This document shows positions 18,099 to 26,922 of a stretch of DNA of 51,742 nt, piece by piece. The translations under genes and the position numbers were made by a program. This stretch comes from Salinibius halmophilus (GTDB taxonomy: Bacteria; Pseudomonadota; Gammaproteobacteria; Pseudomonadales; Natronospirillaceae), in assembly GCF_003577475.1 (NCBI RefSeq), contig NZ_QPEP01000002.1, forward strand, positions 1 to 51,742. The letters are read 5' to 3'. The notes under the pieces were generated by a model. That model made no database searches, had not been told where the DNA came from, and worked only from the letters and a program-made list of their open reading frames with translations. How positions within the stretch are numbered: position 1 is the first letter of the stretch; every line of letters starts with the position of its first letter.

Positions 18099-18099
18099 T

Positions 18100-18132
18100 G
18101 GCCATACTCCTTTTGGGGTATGGCCTTTTTTA
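18100..18132 (+). terminator. Strong Rho-independent terminator
   Basis: GGCCATACTCC (18100-18110) pairs with GGGGTATGGCC (18115-18125) with one G-T wobble and a TTTT loop. A seven-base T-run follows. It ends the nucleotidase transcript and any RNA made from 18011 onward. Confidence 0.92.
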
Positions 18133-18143
18133 TTTAATCTAAT

Positions 18144-18211
18144 TGATAACTATTTTCATTGACACCAGAAAACAAGTTGTCTAGCATAACCCTTGTCGAG
18201 AATAATTATCA
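18144..18211 (+). promoter_or_regulatory. Promoter flanked by two Fur-box-like sites
   Basis: TTGACA (18159-18164), a 17-bp spacer and TAGCAT (18182-18187) form a good sigma-70 promoter. TGATAAC-T-ATTTTCA (18144-18158) lies immediately upstream of the -35. CGAGAAT-A-ATTATCA (18197-18211) lies just past the expected start. Each matches 12 of 14 positions of the 7-1-7 Fur inverted repeat. The arrangement predicts iron repression of the small gene that starts at 18225. Confidence 0.65.
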
Positions 18212-18224
18212 TCTGGAGCGCAAC

Positions 18225-18494
18225 ATGTTAATCGCTTTTGCATTGCTTGCAGGACTCATGTTTGTTGTGTCAATCGCCCTTATGGCCTGCCCTGGCTTAA
18301 AGTGCGTAAACCGGCCCGGATTTAGCACAATGAACCCCTCACTTGCCCTTGCTCAACTTGCAAGCATTGCGGCGACTGCAGTGGCGATCTTGATGGCGGT
18401 TGTTCTTGGCCCTGCTGGCTCACTTGCCCTGTTTGTCAGCTTAATGCTGGTAGTAGGATGGCTTCTGACTCGCCAACTCACTACCTTGAAGTGA
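18225..18494 (+). CDS. Small membrane protein, probably iron-regulated
   Basis: This 89-aa protein is not recognised. It has an N-terminal hydrophobic segment (about 2-23), a short polar loop with two Cys (CPGLKC), and two further hydrophobic segments (about 43-62 and 65-82), so it should sit in the inner membrane. The start is ATG 18225 with CTGGAG upstream; the frame opens at 18159, but that reads through the promoter. Two Fur-like boxes precede it and a terminator follows, so it is a single-gene unit. A role in iron metabolism is inferred only from the regulation. Confidence 0.7.
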   Translation: MLIAFALLAGLMFVVSIALMACPGLKCVNRPGFSTMNPSLALAQLASIAATAVAILMAVVLGPAGSLALFVSLMLVVGWLLTRQLTTLK

Positions 18495-18552
18495 CGAATC
18501 ATTAGGGATAAAGCAGTACCCGTTTCGTCCTCTCTGCTCTTGATTGTTGTTT

Positions 18553-18578
18553 GGCCACCCCTTGGGTGGCCTTTTTTT
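18553..18578 (+). terminator. Rho-independent terminator of the small membrane protein gene
   Basis: GGCCACCC (18553-18560) pairs with GGGTGGCC (18564-18571), loop CTT, followed by seven T residues. Confidence 0.93.
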
Positions 18579-18579
18579 G

Positions 18580-19064
18580 GATTGGCGACACATGCCCCCT
18601 TAGATAAAACTCCCCACACAATTGGTATTACACCCTCACGCCAAAATGGTATTCTCTAGGCAATTCAACGGCTTAGAGCCGATGAAAATCTATTGCATAC
18701 CAATTGCCAAATTTATGACACCGCCTCTGGCCGTTGCGCTAGATCATCATTCTTGCAAAAAAAGTCACAGACTAAGTTCAGGCTGTTAACCTGTTAGCGA
18801 GTAAGAATTGCTAGATCTTAGATTCTACGGTACTCTCTGCTCACGATCTTAATTAGTTTTGCACTCACCTTGCGCTCAAAAAGTGCTCCGTAGACTGGCA
18901 AAACTGAGCAATAAGTAGGCAATAATTTCGTTAGAAAAGCGCCGCAAATAGGTATTTTATTTGTCGCTCACAATAACCGATCGCTATATTCCAATTGGTA
19001 TTATTACATATCACCAGAATATAGAGACCAATTTTAAATCACTGCAACAATAGGATAGTCAAAC
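18580..19064 (+). promoter_or_regulatory. Long leader/control region of the chitobiose operon with repeated half-sites
   Basis: These 485 bp carry no convincing gene. The motif ATTGGTATT or a close variant occurs at 18621-18630, 18645-18654 (AATGGTATTC) and 18994-19003. It appears inverted (GCATACCAATT) at 18695-18705. A related ACCAATTTT lies at about 19027. The half-site resembles operators of FCD-type GntR regulators (TTGGT-N-ACCAA), though no full palindrome is seen. A weak CRP-like site (TGCAA-N6-TCACA) lies at 18754-18769. The -10/-35 elements could not be fixed. Confidence 0.45.
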
Positions 19065-21464
19065 ATGCAATACGGCTATTTTGATAACGAGAATCGCGAA
19101 TACGTGATTACTCAACCGGACGTACCAGCTCCTTGGACCAACTACCTAGGTACTGAGAAGTTCGCGACTGTTATCTCTCACAATGCTGGCGGTTACTCGT
19201 TCTACAACTCGCCAGAGTACAACCGTGTGACCAAGTTCCGCCCGAACTTCACGCAAGACCGTCCTGGTCACTACGTATACCTACGTGATGACGAAACTGG
19301 TGATTTCTGGTCTATTTCTTGGCAGCCAGTTGCAAAGAACTTAGAAGAAGCGAAATATGAAGTTCGCCACGGTCTGTCATATTCTAAGTTCAAGTGCGAA
19401 TACAACGGTATTGTTGCAGAAAAAACTCTGTTGGTACCTAAAGGTGAAGACTTAGAGCTATGGGATGTTCGCATTAAGAACACTAGCGACAAGCCGCGTA
19501 CCATTAGCGCTTTCACTTATGTTGAATTCTCATTCAGCCACATTAAGAGCGACAACCAAAACCACCAGATGAGCTTGTACTCTGCTGGTACTTCTTATGA
19601 AGAAGGCGTTTTGGAGTACGACCTGTACTACAACACCAACGAGTACGAAGGTTGGTACTACATCGCTTCTAGCTTCGATCCAGACAGCTACGACGGTCAG
19701 CGTGACACCTTCCTAGGCATGTACCGTGACGAAGCCAACCCAATTGCCGTTGAAAACGGCAAGTGCTCTAACTCAGCACAAACTTGTTACAACCACTGTG
19801 GTGCGCTGCACAAAGCATTCACGCTACAGCCAGGTGAAGAAGTTCGCTTCTCTGTTGTACTAGGTATTGGTAAAGGCCTAGGCAAAGAAAAACGTGCTAA
19901 GTACCAAGATATGGCGAACGTTGATAAAGCATTCGCTGACATCAAGGCACACTGGGATGAGCGTTGTGAGATGTTCCAAGTGAAATCTCCACACGAAAAC
20001 CTAGACACCATGACCAACATCTGGACGCTATACCAAGCGGAAACCTGTGTGGTTTGGTCGCGTTTTGCTTCATTCATTGAAGTAGGTGGCCGTACTGGTT
20101 TGGGTTACCGCGACACGGCGCAAGACGCCATGGCGGTTCCGCACACTAACCCAGGCATGACTAAGAAGCGTTTGGTTGACCTACTACGCGGTCAGGTAAA
20201 AGCTGGTTATGGCCTACACCTATTCGATCCAGACTGGTTCGATCCAGATCGTAAAGACGTTAAGCCTTCGAAGTCTCCGACCGTTGTGCCAACGCCAAGC
20301 GACGAAGACAAGATCCACGGTATCGACGACACATGTTCGGACGACCACCTATGGATGGTGCCAACCATCGCGCGTTACGTTCAGGAAACTGGCGATACTG
20401 ACTTCTTCAACGAAGTAGTCACTTACGCAGACGGCGGTGAAGAGACAGTATACGAGCACATGATTCGTATGCTTGAGTTCTCTGCTAAGTACGTTGGTCA
20501 AACTGGTATCTGTAAGGGTCTGCGCGCTGACTGGAACGACTGCCTAAACCTAGGTGGTGGTGAGTCTGCGATGGTGTCTTTCCTACACTTCTGGGCTTGT
20601 GAAGAGTTTGTTGAAATTGCTAAGTTCCTTGGCAAAGACGACGATGCTAAGAAGTATGCCGAGATGGCTGAAACTGTACGTGCAGCGTGCGAAGAGCACC
20701 TATGGGACGGCGACTGGTACATCCGTGGTATCACTAAGCATGGTGAGCCTGTTGGTACTAGCGAGCAAACTGAAGGTAAGGTACACCTAGAGTCGAACAC
20801 TTGGGCGGTACTATCTGGTTGTGCACAAGGCGAGCGCGCTGAGAAAGCGATGGACTCAGTTGATGAGTACCTCTACTCAGACTACGGCCTACACCTAAAT
20901 GCTCCGTCTTTCGCAACACCTAACGACGACATCGGTTTCGTGACTCGCGTATACCAAGGTGTGAAAGAAAACGGCGCGGTATTCTCGCACCCTAACCCAT
21001 GGGCATGGGCTGCTGAAGCAGTACTTGGCCGCGGTGACCGTGCAATGAAGTTTGTAGACAGCCTACTGCCGGCTAACTTCAACGACCAGGTTGAGACGCG
21101 CATTTCCGAGCCGTACTCTTACTGCCAGTTCGTAATGGGTCGCGACCATAAAGACCATGGCCGTGCCAACCACCCTTGGTTGACTGGTTCAGCTGGTTGG
21201 GCATACGTTGCCACAACAAGCTACATCTATGGTGTGCGCTTCAACTTCAACGGCATGATCATCGATCCATGTATCCCAACAGCTTGGGACGGCTTCGAAG
21301 TGAAACGTAAGTGGCGCGGCGCGCAGTACAACATCACAGTTCAGAACCCGAACCACGTGAGCAAAGGCGTTAAGTCAATCACGTTGAACGGCACTGAAGT
21401 GACTGGCGAAATTCCTGCGCAAGCAGAAGGTTCAGTGAACGAAGTTGTTGTGGTAATGGGCTAA
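19065..21464 (+). CDS. chbP: N,N'-diacetylchitobiose phosphorylase (GH94)
   Basis: This 799-aa cytosolic enzyme phosphorolyses chitobiose to GlcNAc-1-phosphate and GlcNAc, conserving bond energy. The N-terminus (MQYGYFDNENREYVIT, then PWTNYLG) and the block around GLRADWNDCLNLGGGESAMV match Vibrio chitobiose phosphorylase. The general acid Asp falls at residue 492, the position I recall for the characterised V. proteolyticus enzyme. The length also agrees (~800). It has no signal peptide, so chitobiose must be imported. A hairpin pair separates it from the mutase gene 109 bp on. Confidence 0.96.
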   Translation: MQYGYFDNENREYVITQPDVPAPWTNYLGTEKFATVISHNAGGYSFYNSPEYNRVTKFRPNFTQDRPGHYVYLRDDETGDFWSISWQPVAKNLEEAKYEVRHGLSYSKFKCEYNGIVAEKTLLVPKGEDLELWDVRIKNTSDKPRTISAFTYVEFSFSHIKSDNQNHQMSLYSAGTSYEEGVLEYDLYYNTNEYEGWYYIASSFDPDSYDGQRDTFLGMYRDEANPIAVENGKCSNSAQTCYNHCGALHKAFTLQPGEEVRFSVVLGIGKGLGKEKRAKYQDMANVDKAFADIKAHWDERCEMFQVKSPHENLDTMTNIWTLYQAETCVVWSRFASFIEVGGRTGLGYRDTAQDAMAVPHTNPGMTKKRLVDLLRGQVKAGYGLHLFDPDWFDPDRKDVKPSKSPTVVPTPSDEDKIHGIDDTCSDDHLWMVPTIARYVQETGDTDFFNEVVTYADGGEETVYEHMIRMLEFSAKYVGQTGICKGLRADWNDCLNLGGGESAMVSFLHFWACEEFVEIAKFLGKDDDAKKYAEMAETVRAACEEHLWDGDWYIRGITKHGEPVGTSEQTEGKVHLESNTWAVLSGCAQGERAEKAMDSVDEYLYSDYGLHLNAPSFATPNDDIGFVTRVYQGVKENGAVFSHPNPWAWAAEAVLGRGDRAMKFVDSLLPANFNDQVETRISEPYSYCQFVMGRDHKDHGRANHPWLTGSAGWAYVATTSYIYGVRFNFNGMIIDPCIPTAWDGFEVKRKWRGAQYNITVQNPNHVSKGVKSITLNGTEVTGEIPAQAEGSVNEVVVVMG

Positions 21465-21472
21465 TGCCTACT

Positions 21473-21555
21473 GCGGAAGTCTCACAACCTGTCTCTTTTT
21501 CAGTTATTAGCTGAGACTTCTGCAAAAGGCGCGTTCACTTGAATGCGCCTTTTTT
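21473..21555 (+). terminator. Inverted repeat plus terminator-like hairpin between chbP and the mutase gene
   Basis: A 12-bp inverted repeat with one mismatch (21473-21484 with 21512-21523) is followed by a GGCGCGTTC/GAATGCGCC hairpin (21528-21549) and six T residues. The next ribosome site (AGAGGAG) begins about 10 nt later. It probably terminates part of the chbP transcript and sets a ratio between the two genes. Confidence 0.75.
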
Positions 21556-21573
21556 CCTTAAGAGGAGTTAGAA

Positions 21574-22989
21574 ATGATCAAATTTGGAACCGGCGGCTGG
21601 CGCTCATTCATTGGTGAAGAGTTTACCGCCGACAACGTTCGCATCGTATCGCAAGCCATTGCCAACCTAATGATTGAGCAAGGCCACGGCGATAAAGAAT
21701 TCTGTGTGGGTTACGACCGTCGATTTTTATCAGACAAAGCAAGCAAATGGCTAAGCTCGGTACTAGCAGCAAATGGCATTACCGTGAAGCTAATCGACCA
21801 TGCGGTCCCAACCCCAACCGTTATGTTTGTGGTAAAAGAGCAAAACATGCCATACGGCGCATGCATTACTGCTTCACACAACCCATACGACTACAACGGT
21901 ATTAAACTGTTTACTGAAGGCGGTCGCGATGCAACCGAAGAAGTAACAGAAGACTTAGAAGCTGGCATTGCCAAGCTGACGATTGCCGATGTTAAAGAGA
22001 TCGACTTCGAAGCAGCAGTTGAAGCGGGCAAGATCGAAATCATTCGCCCAATGAATGACTTCGTTGACTCGATCTTGAACTACCTAGACGTACCGGCTAT
22101 CCGCAACGCCAACCTACGTGTACTGGTTGACCCAATGCATGGTGTAGCGAAAAACGCACTGCAAACGGTATTGTCTACGGCTCGTTGCCAAGTGGATGTG
22201 ATTAACGACAATCACGACACCAGCTTTGGTGGCCGCCTGCCTTCACCATACGCGCACACCCTAACTGAGCTAAGCAGCTTGGTTGTTGAGCGCAAGTACG
22301 ACATTGGTATTGGCTCTGACGGTGACGGTGACCGCCTAGGTATCATTGACGAGCATGGCCGCTACATTCACCCGAATGAAGTATTGGCACTCTTGTACTA
22401 CTACTTGCTGCAGTATAAAGGCCAAAAAGGCAGCGTTGTACGCAACCTATGTACAACACACCTACTAGATAAAATTGCGGAAGACTTTGGTGAAAAATGC
22501 TTCGAAGTACCAGTTGGCTTTAAGCACATTTCATCTGGCATGGAAGCAGACAACTCGCTACTGGGTGGTGAAAGCTCTGGTGGTTTAACGCTACGTGGCC
22601 ATATTAAAGGAAAAGATGGCGTATTCGCCTCGGCTGTGCTAGTTGAAATGATCTGTGTAACCGGTAAGAAATTGTCTGAGCTATTGGACGAAATCTTCGG
22701 TAAGTACGGCACATTTGCAACCGCTGAAGGTAACTGTGCCTTTAAAGCTTCACGCAAAGACGAGTTGTGGAAAACCATCTACGAAGACAAAGCGCTGCCT
22801 GAGTTTGCTGGCAAAGAAATCGAAAAAGTAAGCTACGCCGATGGTGCAAAAGTTTACTTCACCGATAACAGCTGGGTGGTTGCCCGCTTCTCTGGCACAG
22901 AACCACTGCTGCGTATCTTCGCAGAAGACAGCGACATGGAAAAAGCAGAAGTACTGGTTAAAACGTTCAAGGACTTCTTGGCGATTTAA
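21574..22989 (+). CDS. Phosphohexomutase, probably GlcNAc-1-P to GlcNAc-6-P
   Basis: This 471-aa alpha-D-phosphohexomutase carries all four family sites: catalytic phosphoserine S101 in TASHNP, the metal loop D249-D251-D253 (DGDGDR), the sugar loop GGESSGG (331-337) and the phosphate loop FSGTEPLLRIF near the C-terminus. The family covers glucose, mannose and GlcN/GlcNAc phosphates, and sequence alone does not decide. Placement just behind chbP points to isomerising the GlcNAc-1-P that ChbP makes. A GC-rich hairpin (22997-23019) follows the gene. Confidence 0.88.
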   Translation: MIKFGTGGWRSFIGEEFTADNVRIVSQAIANLMIEQGHGDKEFCVGYDRRFLSDKASKWLSSVLAANGITVKLIDHAVPTPTVMFVVKEQNMPYGACITASHNPYDYNGIKLFTEGGRDATEEVTEDLEAGIAKLTIADVKEIDFEAAVEAGKIEIIRPMNDFVDSILNYLDVPAIRNANLRVLVDPMHGVAKNALQTVLSTARCQVDVINDNHDTSFGGRLPSPYAHTLTELSSLVVERKYDIGIGSDGDGDRLGIIDEHGRYIHPNEVLALLYYYLLQYKGQKGSVVRNLCTTHLLDKIAEDFGEKCFEVPVGFKHISSGMEADNSLLGGESSGGLTLRGHIKGKDGVFASAVLVEMICVTGKKLSELLDEIFGKYGTFATAEGNCAFKASRKDELWKTIYEDKALPEFAGKEIEKVSYADGAKVYFTDNSWVVARFSGTEPLLRIFAEDSDMEKAEVLVKTFKDFLAI

Positions 22990-23028
22990 ATCATTTGGCG
23001 GCTCTGTTACTGGGCCGCCTCATACATT

Positions 23029-23140
23029 GTTTCCCGAACCTCCGGTTCGTAAAACCTACCGTAGGTTGCACGACTTGTCGGGCAACAAGTATCAGCAACG
23101 ATCTATGTTTCCCGAACCTAGGTTTCGTAATACCTAACCC
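23029..23140. repeat. REP-like palindromic repeats, family copy 1
   Basis: Two GAACC...GGTTC-type hairpins follow a CCCGAACC start (23033 and 23111). Between them are an ACCTAC/GTAGGT palindrome and a GTAGGTTGCACG...CGGGCAACAAGTAT block. Related blocks occur at 42180-42266 and 51404-51460, always between genes. Confidence 0.6.
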
Positions 23141-23141
23141 A

Positions 23142-24773
23142 TCACCGCCGCTGCGCTATGCGCTTACACAGCAATATCACCGGAATCAAACCAATTGCGA
23201 CAATGATCAGCGACGGCACTGCAGCGCCTTCTAAACGCTCATCTGACGCCAAGCGAAACGCTTGTACTGCCAGGGTATCGAAGTTAAACGGCCGCATAAT
23301 CAGCGTGGCGGGCAGTTCTTTCATGACATCAACAAACACCAGCAAGAAGGCGGTAAACACACTGGTGCGCAACACAGGTAGGTGAATGCGGCCTAAAATA
23401 CTCACAGAGCCAAACCCTAGCGTGCGGGTGGCGTCATCCACATTGCGATGCATTGTGCTCAAGCCACCCTCGTAAGTAAACAAGGCTGCCGAGACAAATC
23501 GCACCATATAAGCCATAACCAGTACCGCAATGGAGCCAGTAAACAACAAGCCAGTGTCGATACCAAAGGTGGCTTCAAAGAAGTCATCAATGCGGTTATC
23601 CAGGGCAGCAAACGGCACTAACAAACCAACGGCAATCACCCCACCAGGTACGGCATAACCAATACGCGAGATATTCGCTGCCGCATTAGCCAAGCGCCCT
23701 GGCTGAAAACGGCGAAAGCTGGCTAATACAATAGCTAGCGACACGGTAACAGCTGCCGCTGTGGACGCCAAAATAAGTGAATTTTTAATAAAGCCTAAAT
23801 AACGATCGCTAAATAACACCTGCTCGGATTCAAAACTCATTTCAAACAACAGAACTAGCGGCAATACAAACCCCAATAACACCGGCAACGCACAAAATAA
23901 CCAAGCGCCTACTGCTTTAGCGCCACGTAATTGAGCTCGGTTTGGCCGCACATCTTGACGCCCAGCATTGTGGCTTTGCGCCGAGCCGCGCTGCACCTGC
24001 TCAAGAATTGCCAGAAACAAAGCAAATATCAGCAAAGCCAGCGCCAACTGCGAGGCACCGGCGCGGTCACCTAACGAAAACCAGCTGGTATAAATGCCGG
24101 TGGCAAAGGTTTGAATGCCGAAATAGCTCACCGTGCCATAATCGGCAATGGTTTCCATAGCAGCTAGCAACACACCACCGGCAATGGCTGGGCGGGCAAT
24201 CGGAATTGAAATGCGGAAAAACGCCGACCAAGGCCCTGCCCCCAACGAGCGCGCCGCATTGTTCGCACTCACTGATTCACGTAAAAAAGCCGTGCGTGCC
24301 AGCAGGTACACATAAGGGTAAAGCACCAAAATAAACATCATCGCCGCACCACCGGTGCTGCGTATTTCTGGGAACCAGTAGTCGCGAGGCCCCCATTCGA
24401 AGAGATCGCGCAGCAAAGTTTGTACAGGCCCAGCGTGGTCGAGAAAATCGGTGTAGGCATAGCCCATTACATAAGCAGGAAAGGCAAATGGCAGCGCCAG
24501 CATCACTTCTAAAATGCCACGCCCGCGAAACTGAGTCATGGTTACTAACCATGCCGCGCCAGTCCCTATTATGGCAGCACCAATGCACACAGTTACAAGC
24601 AATGTAAGCGTGGTAAGCGTGTAGCGCAGCAGTACAGTGTCGGCTAGGTGAGAAAGGGTCTCTGTGTTACCCGTAATAGCAGCAATCAACACAGCAACCA
24701 TAGGCAATAAACAAAACGCCGCCACGGCAATGGCGGCCCACTTAATTATATGATCTGCAATACCACGCTTCAT
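23142..24773 (-). CDS. fbpB: Ferric iron ABC transporter permease (FbpB type)
   Basis: This inner-membrane permease is about 543 aa from the ATG at 24773; the frame extends to a TTG at 24830, which I consider less likely. It contains two fused BinDingProtein-dependent permease halves, about 12 helices. The ALPFAFPAYVMGYAYTDFL block opens the first half and the second half carries a YAVPGGVIAVGLLVP block. ARSLGAGPWSAFFRISIPIARPAIAGG is the first EAA loop and ATRTLGFGSVSILGRIHLPVLR the second. It pairs with the divergent fbpA. No ATPase gene (fbpC) is present in the window. Confidence 0.9.
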   Translation of the reverse strand: MKRGIADHIIKWAAIAVAAFCLLPMVAVLIAAITGNTETLSHLADTVLLRYTLTTLTLLVTVCIGAAIIGTGAAWLVTMTQFRGRGILEVMLALPFAFPAYVMGYAYTDFLDHAGPVQTLLRDLFEWGPRDYWFPEIRSTGGAAMMFILVLYPYVYLLARTAFLRESVSANNAARSLGAGPWSAFFRISIPIARPAIAGGVLLAAMETIADYGTVSYFGIQTFATGIYTSWFSLGDRAGASQLALALLIFALFLAILEQVQRGSAQSHNAGRQDVRPNRAQLRGAKAVGAWLFCALPVLLGFVLPLVLLFEMSFESEQVLFSDRYLGFIKNSLILASTAAAVTVSLAIVLASFRRFQPGRLANAAANISRIGYAVPGGVIAVGLLVPFAALDNRIDDFFEATFGIDTGLLFTGSIAVLVMAYMVRFVSAALFTYEGGLSTMHRNVDDATRTLGFGSVSILGRIHLPVLRTSVFTAFLLVFVDVMKELPATLIMRPFNFDTLAVQAFRLASDERLEGAAVPSLIIVAIGLIPVILLCKRIAQRR

Positions 24774-24984
24774 AACGAACCTGTACAACGACAACTGCGC
24801 TAGTTTACTTGCCCGAGGGTCAACTAACAATGATTCGCATTAAATAAAACTTACAACTTTTTAACTGAGACTCTATCGCATTTTCATTTCGTTTCAGGTA
24901 TAAATACAAACAATTCTTGTTAAGCATCTAATTTAAACAGTTTTAACAGTACATAACATTAAGTACATAACCTTGGAGACAAGC

Positions 24985-26007
24985 ATGAAACGCGCTTCTT
25001 TCAAAACTAAGCTGATTGCCGGTTTAGTCGTAGCAGCTTCAACATCTGTATACGCCGACAGCGAATTGAACATTTACTCTTCGCGCCACTACGACACAGA
25101 CGAGCGTTTGTACACCGACTTTGAAGAAAAGACCGGCATCAAGATCAACCGTATTGAAGGCAATGCCGACGAGCTGATCACTCGTATGGTATCGGAAGGC
25201 GACAACAGCCCGGCTGATATTCTTCTAACCGTTGACACCTCTCGTTTAGAGCGCGCGAAAGACGCTGGCGTACTTCAGGCAATCGACTCTGACGTGCTAG
25301 AAAGCAAAATTCCTGCCTACCTACAAGACGATGAAAACCAGTGGTTCGGCTTCTCACAACGTGCGCGTATTTTGTTCTATGACAAAAACGACGTGCAAGA
25401 CCCACCTCAGTCTTACGAAGAACTAGCCGACCCTAAATACAAAGGTCAGATTTGTATCCGTTCTTCATCTAACGTTTACACGCAAACCATCACTGCCGCG
25501 TTAATCGGTCACCTAGGCGAAGAAGCAGTATCTGACTGGGCAAAAGGCGTAGTAGCAAACTTTGCTCGCGATCCACAAGGTGGCGATACTGACCAGCTAC
25601 GTGGCATTGTTTCTGGCGAGTGTGATATTGCCATGAGCAACACTTACTACTTTGGTCGTGCACTACGTAAAGACGTAAGCGGCGTTTCAGACAGCGTAGA
25701 CATGATTGGCTGGGTATTCCCGAACCAGAACTCATACGGTTCACACATGAACCTATCTGGTGGTGGCGTAGCAGCACACGCACCGAACAAAGAAAACGCC
25801 ATCAAGTTCCTTGAGTACCTAGCATCTGAATCTGCGCAAGAGTACTTCTCTGCTGGTAACGACGAGTACCCAGCAGTACCAGGCGTTGGCTTAAGCCCAT
25901 CTGTTGCACAGCTTGGCCTATTTAAGCCAGACGACCTAGACGCAGCTACTATTGCCGACAACGTACCAGCAGCACAAAAACTGTTGAACGAGTCTGGCTG
26001 GAAGTAA
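24985..26007 (+). CDS. fbpA: Periplasmic ferric-ion-binding protein (FbpA/IdiA/FutA type)
   Basis: This 340-aa solute-binding protein has a signal peptide ending TSVYA, then ELNIYSSRHYDTDERLYTDFEEKTGI, the typical start of FbpA proteins. Tyr-rich iron-site motifs are present (SRHYDTD, and SNTYYFGR near residue 225). It captures Fe(III) in the periplasm and feeds FbpB. The start is ATG 24985 with GGAG; the frame opens at TTG 24973, but that codon overlaps the ribosome site. The 211-bp divergent gap contains an imperfect Fur-like AATGATTCGCATT at 24829-24841. Confidence 0.93.
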   Translation: MKRASFKTKLIAGLVVAASTSVYADSELNIYSSRHYDTDERLYTDFEEKTGIKINRIEGNADELITRMVSEGDNSPADILLTVDTSRLERAKDAGVLQAIDSDVLESKIPAYLQDDENQWFGFSQRARILFYDKNDVQDPPQSYEELADPKYKGQICIRSSSNVYTQTITAALIGHLGEEAVSDWAKGVVANFARDPQGGDTDQLRGIVSGECDIAMSNTYYFGRALRKDVSGVSDSVDMIGWVFPNQNSYGSHMNLSGGGVAAHAPNKENAIKFLEYLASESAQEYFSAGNDEYPAVPGVGLSPSVAQLGLFKPDDLDAATIADNVPAAQKLLNESGWK

Positions 26008-26051
26008 GCATTACTGGCTAGGAAGCCGAATCTCTTGAAGGGATTGGATAG

Positions 26052-26081
26052 AATAGCGCTCTATTTAGGGCGCTATTTTTA
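26052..26081 (+). terminator. Terminator of fbpA
   Basis: AATAGCGC (26052-26059) pairs with GCGCTATT (26070-26077) around a 10-nt loop, followed by a T-rich tail. Confidence 0.85.
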
Positions 26082-26168
26082 TTTGTAAAAATAAATTTTT
26101 TGATATTTTTTACTTGATTTTTACAACCTTATACAACTTTTTATAAACACATAAAATAAAGCCCGTTA

Positions 26169-26363
26169 TCACCTACCTACTTTACCCTTCGACTCACCTT
26201 GAATGGTGTAATGCCAGTTCTGCACACCCTGGCCCTGCGCACTCGATACCGATACCATGTTGTTTTGAGGAGGGTGCCCGCATTCATTCAAAAATCGATG
26301 GGTGTCCCGGTAGTTATTCTTGAGCTGGGTGCCCAGCTTAATATTATTATTTTTTAATATTGG
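26169..26363 (-). pseudogene. Rhs/YD-core-like remnant without a start codon
   Basis: This 64-codon open stretch opens after a TAG at 26366 and ends at a TGA at 26169. It reads ...RDTHRFLNECGHPPQNN, then VQNWHYTIQGESKG, and ends in KVGR. The IQGESKG segment is encoded by a 21-bp stretch (26184-26204) identical to one at 27839-27859 upstream of the Rhs fragment. The only internal ATG is not supported by a ribosome site. I read it as a leftover of a Rhs core or of a dispersed element. Short GGGTGCCC-type repeats here (26273, 26309, 26327, inverted at 26391) fall partly inside this frame. Confidence 0.4.
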
Positions 26364-26415
26364 CTATGGCTAAATAGCGATAGAAAGCACGCGGGCACCT
26401 TGGAACTACCTAAAT

Positions 26416-26922
26416 TCACCTCCGATAAACAAAGAACATCACATTAAACCCAGCGGCAACTAATGGAATTAATGCAAACATAAAACGCATAGAATAAATC
26501 TCATAATTCATCTCCATTCTTGACTTTCTGTATATATAGTCACCCCGCCATTCTATTGAGTATATTTTATTACCATACAAAACCAAGTCTATCAAACCAT
26601 AATTACGATAAGAGAAATCACAATCTAGCGCTTCTAGATTATAGTACTCAACATATTCGCCATTTAGTTTTCCTTGAACCTTAATAATTCCGTCTAGTTT
26701 AACGTGTTTTTCCTTACATATTACAACCGACTCGTGCAATGTAACCTTTTTTAAATCCGTTGGTATAACAAAAGATGAAAGAAAAAACACAATGATTGCT
26801 AACAAACTAAATAGAATAGCCCTTACGATATATAAAGATGAAGGGCTCACGCCCTTCTCTCCGTTAATTGGCCTAAAGATTTTTTTAGTTAACCACTCGG
26901 CAAGTCTGATTTTCGGCATCAT
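26416..26922 (-). CDS. AT-rich two-helix membrane protein, candidate immunity partner of the Rhs fragment
   Basis: This 168-aa protein is not recognised. It has a cytosolic N-terminus rich in Lys, a transmembrane helix at about 33-50 (IVRAILFSLLAIIVFFLSSFVI), a ~75-residue polar domain with two Cys (VVICKEK and ALDCDF), and a second helix near the C-terminus (about 145-165). Base composition is distinctly AT-rich compared with neighbours, and its start overlaps the 3' end of the Rhs fragment by 38 nt. Gene position and size are those of immunity genes that follow Rhs toxin tips. Function is inference. Confidence 0.6.
   Translation of the reverse strand: MMPKIRLAEWLTKKIFRPINGEKGVSPSSLYIVRAILFSLLAIIVFFLSSFVIPTDLKKVTLHESVVICKEKHVKLDGIIKVQGKLNGEYVEYYNLEALDCDFSYRNYGLIDLVLYGNKIYSIEWRGDYIYRKSRMEMNYEIYSMRFMFALIPLVAAGFNVMFFVYRR

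Noticed and set aside
24829-24841. Fur box between fbpB and fbpA
   Set aside because: AATGATTCGCATT is only a partial match; mentioned in the fbpA entry but not called as a site.
26273-26400. GGGTGCCC-type repeats as a transposon end or CRISPR-like array
   Set aside because: The copies are irregularly spaced and imperfect, and most fall inside a Rhs-like open frame, so they may be coding coincidence.
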